Shown here: positions 59,286-64,000 of the stretch, in pieces | Layout: each line of letters opens with the position of its first letter | Numbering within the stretch: position 1 is the stretch's first letter | From: Rheum nobile | Taxonomy: Eukaryota > Streptophyta > Magnoliopsida > Caryophyllales > Polygonaceae | Length of the DNA: 64,000 nt | Assembly: GCA_027886185.1 (NCBI GenBank) | Contig: WOAB01000317.1 | Coordinates: forward strand, 992,001-1,056,000 | Direction of reading: 5' to 3' | Made by a program: the position numbers and the translations under genes | Notes under the pieces: generated by a model | The model's input: the letters and a program-made list of their open reading frames with translations, nothing else | Told to the model about the DNA's origin: nothing | Databases searched by the model: none

Positions 59286-59517
59286 AAACGAACCTAGACC
59301 CAAACTCGTTATGATACTATGTTAAAGTCCAATGGACCGATAAACGAGGGTATTCATACGTGCGCACATATGCAATAAGACCAACACATAAGTCTAAAAG
59401 TTTTATCCTTCATTTAACAATAAAAAATAAATTACCAACCTTATCTATTAGACTTAATTTATTTTAAGTTGTCAAAAGCAAACTCTCACACTTATTAAAC
59501 ACAAGATCAATACTATA

Positions 59518-59897
59518 TAGGGGTTCATCCGGTCCAAACCAATGTTTTTCAAAAGTCTGGACCGGACTGGACCGGTTTAGACCAGATCCTTATTTAAAAA
59601 ATAAATAAATAAAATTCTTATTTAAAATCTATAAAAAATATCTAAAAAACATTTATACTCGTAACTTATTAAATTAAGAAAAATATCTATAAAAAAAACA
59701 TATAAATCTCCAAAAAATCATATAAATTAAGAAAAATAATTTTTTTTTTAAATCCGGTCCACCGGTCCAGACCGATTTTTTTCCGGATTTGGACCGGACC
59801 GGATCCGGGTTAACGGGAAAACTTGGACCCAAGACCGGACCGTAATTCTACCGGTCCGGTCCGGTTTTCCGATCCGGTCCCATTTTGAACACCCCTA
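59518..59897. mobile_element. hAT-like MITE with GGACCGG-rich ends
   Basis: The left end TAGGGGTTCATCC faces the right end GAACACCCCTA (inverted TAGGGGTGTTC), a common hAT terminus. Both subterminal zones are packed with CCGGTCC/GGACCGG words and the centre is nearly pure A/T. The flanking 8-mers share only ATAC, so the target duplication is not proven. It lies 23 bases before the next Copia element. Confidence 0.7.
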
Positions 59898-59920
59898 ATA
59901 CGTTGATGAGCTCGATATGG

Positions 59921-60290
59921 TGTTGGAACTCATTATTTGAATGTGGCGCCGGTCACTTTTCCGGGCACAATTCCGGTGGGCTCCGACCATTGTCAACACC
60001 GGGAAGTGGAAGCATTGGCTTCCTCTACGCGAGTACATTCTCGTAGTGTACTCATACGACAAAAATGATTTCCGTTTGAATGAGAAATGGAGGCCCAAAG
60101 TAGCTTGCATGAAGTGCAAGACTTGGGAAAAATGTTGGGATAAAAGTGTATCCCATATTGGAAATTTGGAGGTAGAATTACCACCATATATAGAGGAGAA
60201 ATGGACTCAAGGTTGTGGCCTTGGGTCATTACCCATTTTCAATGGGGAGAGGACCTAGCTAATCAAGCCCACACGCGCGCCGAGCCGAGC
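59921..60290 (+). repeat. Truncated 5' LTR
   Basis: Matches 62286-62650 of the 3' LTR with about eight substitutions in 350 bases and then stops in GGGTCGGGCGGGCGGG repeats, the probable deletion breakpoint. Confidence 0.9.
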
Positions 60291-60330
60291 TGAGTCGAGT
60301 CGGGTCGGGCGGGCGGGCGGGGGTGCAACC

Positions 60331-61710
60331 GATGGCTCAGTAGATAAGCACAAGGCGAGGCTTGTGGTGCAAGGATTCCGGCAAAAAGAGGGCTTGGATT
60401 TCTTTGACACTTATTCTCCAGTTACGAGAATAACTTCAATCAGAATGCTAATAGCAATAGCTGCATTACGAAACCTCAAAATCCATCAAATGGATGTGAA
60501 AACTGCCTTTCTAAATGGAGAATTAGAAGAGGAGATATATATGAAACAACCTGAGGGTTATGTTGTTCCTGGACAGGAACACAAGGTGTGCAGACTTGTC
60601 AAGTCTCTATATGGACTCAAACAAGCTCCAAAACAGTGGTATGAAAAATTTGACAATGTCATGATGTCAAATGACTTCAACATCAATGAATGTGACAAAT
60701 GCATCTACTTCAAGGACACTCCAAATGGTTATATTTTGTTGTGTTTGTACGTAGATGACATGCTCATTATTGGAAGCAATAAGGACATGATCAACCGCAC
60801 TAAGAACATGCTTAGTGGGAAGTTCGACATGAAAGACTTGGGATTAGCAGATGTCATACTAGGGATTAAAATCACTAGACATTCTGAAGGAATTATCCCA
60901 TCTCAAGCACATTATGCTGAAAAAGTACTTGAGAGATTCAAGAACTACTCAAGCGGGACTGCAAAGAGTCCCGTGGACCCTCATCTTCATCTAACTAAGA
61001 ACTCGGGGGATGCAGTGTCACATTTGGAGTACGCACGTGTGATTGGAAGTCTCATGTACTTGACCAATTGCACAAGACCTGACTTGGCACACTCAGTCAA
61101 TGTACTGAGTCGCTACACAAGTAATCCAGGACACAAACACTGGAAAAGGATAACTAGAGTATTGAACTACTTGCGATATACTCAAAGTTATGGGCTACAC
61201 TATAGAAAATACCCAGCAGTTCTGGAAGGATACAGTGATGCAAACTGGATATCAGATTCCAGAAACTCAAAGTCCACAAGTGGATATGTGTTTACACTTG
61301 GTGGTGCAGCGGTATCATGGAAATCTTCCAAACAAACACTATTGGCCAGATCCATAATGGAGTCTGAGTTCATTGCTTTGGACAAAGCATCAGAGGAAGC
61401 TGAATGGCTTCGAAATCTTTTGGAAGATATCCCGATGTGGGAAAAACCAGTGCCATTAATAAGTGTACACTGTGATAGTCAATCAGCTATAGCTCGGGCA
61501 CTGAGTCGTTTGTACAATGGTAAGTCACGTCATATACGAAGACGACATAAAACCATTAGACAACTACTCTCGCATGGTATAATCTCAATAGATTATATCA
61601 AGTCGGCTGACAACCTAGCGGATCCGTTTACTAAAGGTTTGTCACGAGATCAAGTTGTTAAATCATCAAGGGGAATGGGTTTAAAGCCTATGACTAAAGA
61701 GGATGCTTGA
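60331..61710 (+). pseudogene. Copia reverse transcriptase and RNase H, open frame but lacking its N-terminal polyprotein
   Basis: An uninterrupted frame covers RT and RNase H. It has DKHKARLVVQGFRQKEG, DVKTAFLNGELEEEIYM, SLYGLKQAPKQWY and the catalytic LCLYVDDMLIIG, then GSLMYLTNCTRPDLA. RNase H follows with YSDANWISDSRNSKSTSGY, ESEFIALDKASEEAEWL and VHCDSQSAIA. It ends KHIRRRHKTIRQLL-like sequence and KGMGLKP-like SSRGMGLKPMTKEDA. There is no start codon at the truncated front and no upstream LTR promoter half, so translation is unlikely. RNase H shows SIMESEF where ST(T/M)EAEY-type is common. All catalytic residues I can see are present, so this piece is young. Confidence 0.9.
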
Positions 61711-62285
61711 TGGCGAACCCTACCTATGTGACTGGAGATCCCAAGAAGTAGGTTCAAAGGGAAAACTAAATCAAGCTGAATCAAGATGAGCACTAGGGGA
61801 CTAAAGTCTCCTCCCAATTCCTAGGATGATGAACAGTGCTACTTGTATGAGTTAAGGTTAAGCTTGACTTTTAATGATTCCATAGCTTTGAAATAAAAGT
61901 GGGGTATGACAGGATACTCCTTATGGCAATCACCTTATGAGTGTGAAATGGGGCCGTTTCTAGGAGAATTAAGAGAGGCTGAATTCTCCAAGTTCACTCA
62001 TGAATAACCAGGGATGTTCAAGGCCAAAATGAACACAACAAGAGAACCTAGTTCTGTGAGAAGATGAAACTGTGTGATAGTTATTGTCTCGGTTTACATC
62101 AAAGCCCGGGTGGTTCAAGACATCATGTTCACTACCTGGTCGAGTAAATCCGATAGCTACTCACTATGGGCGGTTCAAGGCTGAAACATGCTACCAGCCC
62201 AGATGCAGTGATTTTTCGACTGTACTCTCAAAAGTCTTTCTATTTTTAACCAATGTTTAGAATCATTTCTATTCATGTGGGGGAT
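61711..62285 (+). other. Copia 3' untranslated region and polypurine tract
   Basis: No frame was seen. The stretch ends ATGTGGGGGATTG, the polypurine tract beside the 3' LTR. Confidence 0.7.
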
Positions 62286-62742
62286 TGTTGGAACTCATTA
62301 TTTGAATGTGGCGCCGATCACTTTTCCGGGCACAATTCCGGTGGGCTCCGGCCATTGTCAACACCGGGAAGTGGAAGCATTGACTTCCTCTACGCGAGTA
62401 CATTCTCGTAGTGTACTCATACGACAAAAATGATTTCCGTTTGAATGAGAAATGGAGGCCCAAAGTAGCTTGCATGAAATGCAAGACTTGGGAAAAATAT
62501 TGGAATAAAAGTGTATCCCACATTGGAAATTTGGAGGTAGAATTACCACCATATATAGAGGAGAAATGGACTCAAGGTTGTGGCCTTGGGTCATTACCCA
62601 TTTTCAATGGGGAGAGGACCTAGCTAATCAAGCCCACACGCGCGCCGAGCCGGGTCGGGCGGGCTCGGGCCGGGTCGGATTGGACTTGGGCTTGCCAACG
62701 CCCTATAAAGCCCATTAGTGGGCTTTGACCCAGCTACAGATT

Positions 62743-62862
62743 CGTAACGTCCAGAGCAGCTGCAACGTTCAAATTGAGATCTGTAACGTCCTCCTTCACT
62801 AAATGCAGAATATTTGTAACGTTAAACAGAGATCTTCTGTAACGTGCACAAGATCTGCAACG
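62743..62862 (+). promoter_or_regulatory. Six TAACGT/CAACG motifs upstream of the LTR TATA box
   Basis: Repeats of (G)(T/C)AACG(T) occur near 62744, 62763, 62783, 62816, 62840 and 62857, at 17-35 base spacing. The last is about 25 bases before the TATA box. AACG/ACGT words are known cores for MYB and bZIP binding; that they drive this LTR is inference. Confidence 0.5.
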
Positions 62863-62878
62863 GTCTCCTCTTCCGAGC

Positions 62879-62888
62879 TCTATATAAG
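62879..62888 (+). promoter_or_regulatory. LTR TATA box (CTATATAAG)
   Basis: GAGCTCTATATAAGAGCGG is a strong TATA box in the 3' LTR. It would read outward into 63.2 kb and beyond. Confidence 0.75.
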
Positions 62889-63222
62889 AGCGGTATGCCT
62901 CTCATTCTAAAATACATCGAACACAACCAAAACAATCCTCTTCCCTCTTCTCTGTCTTTCCGAAATAATCGAGTCTGAGAGTACTACACAGAGCGGTTCG
63001 TAGCCTTCTGCAGTTTTGGTTGCACAAACCAGAAGTTGTCAAGCAGTTGTATCCTGGGATTCGGAACGCCATCAACCCGTCGTAATACGGGACGTTTTCA
63101 GAATTAAGGAGAGAGATCTCGTTCTCGACTCTACTTCGTTCTTACGTTTGGTATAATTTCGTTTAATTCTTGTGCGATTTATACTTGCAGTTTACATATC
63201 AAATTTGCGTTCCTACATATGG

Positions 63223-64000
63223 TACTAGCTTGAAGTTTAGAATATGCATATGTGTATATATATATACACAATTATTCATCATCATTGCTCTTTGTCGAGT
63301 TTAGGAAAGTCATTGCTCTTTGTCGAGTTTAGGAAAGGTAGTGGCCTTCGCGAAAAATGCGGGTACGTACGTGCGCAAATGTGTGTATGAGCCTAATATA
63401 TAAGTTCTCTGTAGGATTCTATCTTAAAATAAATTGACAATAAGAGAAATAATCAACTAAGCTTATATACTAGAAAAGTTATGTCCAAATTTCAAATGTT
63501 GGATAAATTATGTATGTTATGTATATATTCTAACACTCTTAGACTTCCAAACAAATTAGTTCACAATCTAATTAAACTTCTAAATAATTTTTAAAAATTG
63601 ACTATTTTGAAACTTTTGTTAATTCACACGTTCAGAACAAAATGATTTTTAGCATCATCTGTATATCAACATAAGCCTTTACAAGATGCCAAGAATGCAT
63701 ATGCATTTTTTTTCCCTTTAATTTCTTTATATATCACTAGATTTCGCACGATATATATATTGGTAGCTAGCTTGTTGTTCTGTCTTTTGATACATCTTAT
63801 CTCATAATTCTGCTTACAAGCAACGCTGTCTTTTCCTTCCCACACATTCAAGTTAATTTTTAGACCCCACCACTTTCCACCTTTCAACTTTCTCCCCCTT
63901 TATTTTTGTTTGTTTATTTTTTACCCCAAAAACATACCCACAAAAAGTAAGCACTCAAATCCTTGTCAAAAGCCACTTATATAATAGTAGGCCCATTTTT
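63223..64000. other. Intergenic to window end
   Basis: No gene was seen. A 31-base direct duplication around TCATTGCTCTTTGTCGAGTT lies at 63280-63340. The rest is AT-rich. Confidence 0.6.

Larger units (their letters stand above)
59921..63217 (+). mobile_element. Copia retrotransposon with deletion of gag, protease, integrase and part of the 5' LTR
   Basis: The element starts TGTTGGAACTC and ends GCGTTCCTACA. The exact 5-bp duplication TATGG lies outside both ends (59916-59920 and 63218-63222). The 5' LTR runs only to about 60290, then GC-rich words lead directly into reverse transcriptase. RT and RNase H are intact, a 3' UTR and purine tract (62277-62285) follow, and the 3' LTR is complete (62286-63217, 932 bp). 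The deletion therefore removed the LTR promoter half, PBS, gag, protease and integrase after insertion. The LTR halves differ at only a few positions. Confidence 0.94.
62286..63217 (+). repeat. Complete 3' LTR
   Basis: 932 bp, TGTTGG...CTACA. It contains the motif cluster and TATA box listed next, so U3/R can be located here. Confidence 0.92.

Noticed and set aside
59941..60258. 105-codon frame with a GERT-type end inside the 5' LTR
   Set aside because: The same region of the 3' LTR has a TGG to TGA stop near 62382, so the frame is not maintained; no known domain.

Overview
This is nuclear DNA from a flowering plant. Genes have GT-AG introns, the intergenic DNA is AT-rich, and transposable elements (Copia LTR retrotransposons, L1-type LINE, Helitron, MITEs, foldback elements) fill much of the window. 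The codon style and gene families suggest a eudicot; I cannot name the species. Four host genes are well supported: an eight-exon VAP27-type ER contact-site protein (2860-6593, +), a 58-residue DUF4535 protein (7125-7301, -), a two-exon RGF/GOLVEN peptide-hormone precursor (11724-12497, -) and an intronless HAIRY MERISTEM-class GRAS regulator with a miR171 site (47359-49644, +). A fifth, weak candidate is a 33-residue ORF behind a good TATA box (44458-44559, -).

Layout. 1-8 kb: repeats, then VAP27 and DUF4535 convergent, then a foldback element. 11-12.6 kb: a solo Copia LTR with exact target duplication and the RGF gene. 13.8-20 kb: a nearly full-length but inactivated Copia element on the minus strand, inserted about 1.2 kb upstream of the RGF promoter. 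21-26.4 kb: a foldback MITE, a LINE 3' part, a hAT-like MITE and a second LINE tail. 27.4-30.4 kb: a long-arm foldback element filled with an AT-rich tandem array that has higher-order structure. 30.8-36 kb: Helitron-derived DNA with a helicase fragment (-), an RPA-like fragment (+) and a five-exon gene (-) encoding repeated AT-hook-like exons joined to a Cys-rich segment. 36-47 kb: mostly non-coding, with local duplications and MITEs. 54.4-63.2 kb: two Copia elements with exact 5-bp target duplications, each carrying a different large internal deletion.

The host genes do not form an operon or visible pathway; they are separate single-promoter genes. Known biology links the RGF peptide and the HAM-type GRAS protein to meristem maintenance, but their proximity here (35 kb) proves nothing. 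The most unusual parts are the phase-coherent AT-hook gene inside the Helitron zone, the foldback element with its roughly 0.46-kb higher-order array, and the repeated TAACGT-type motifs in front of the TATA box of the 62.3-63.2 kb LTR.
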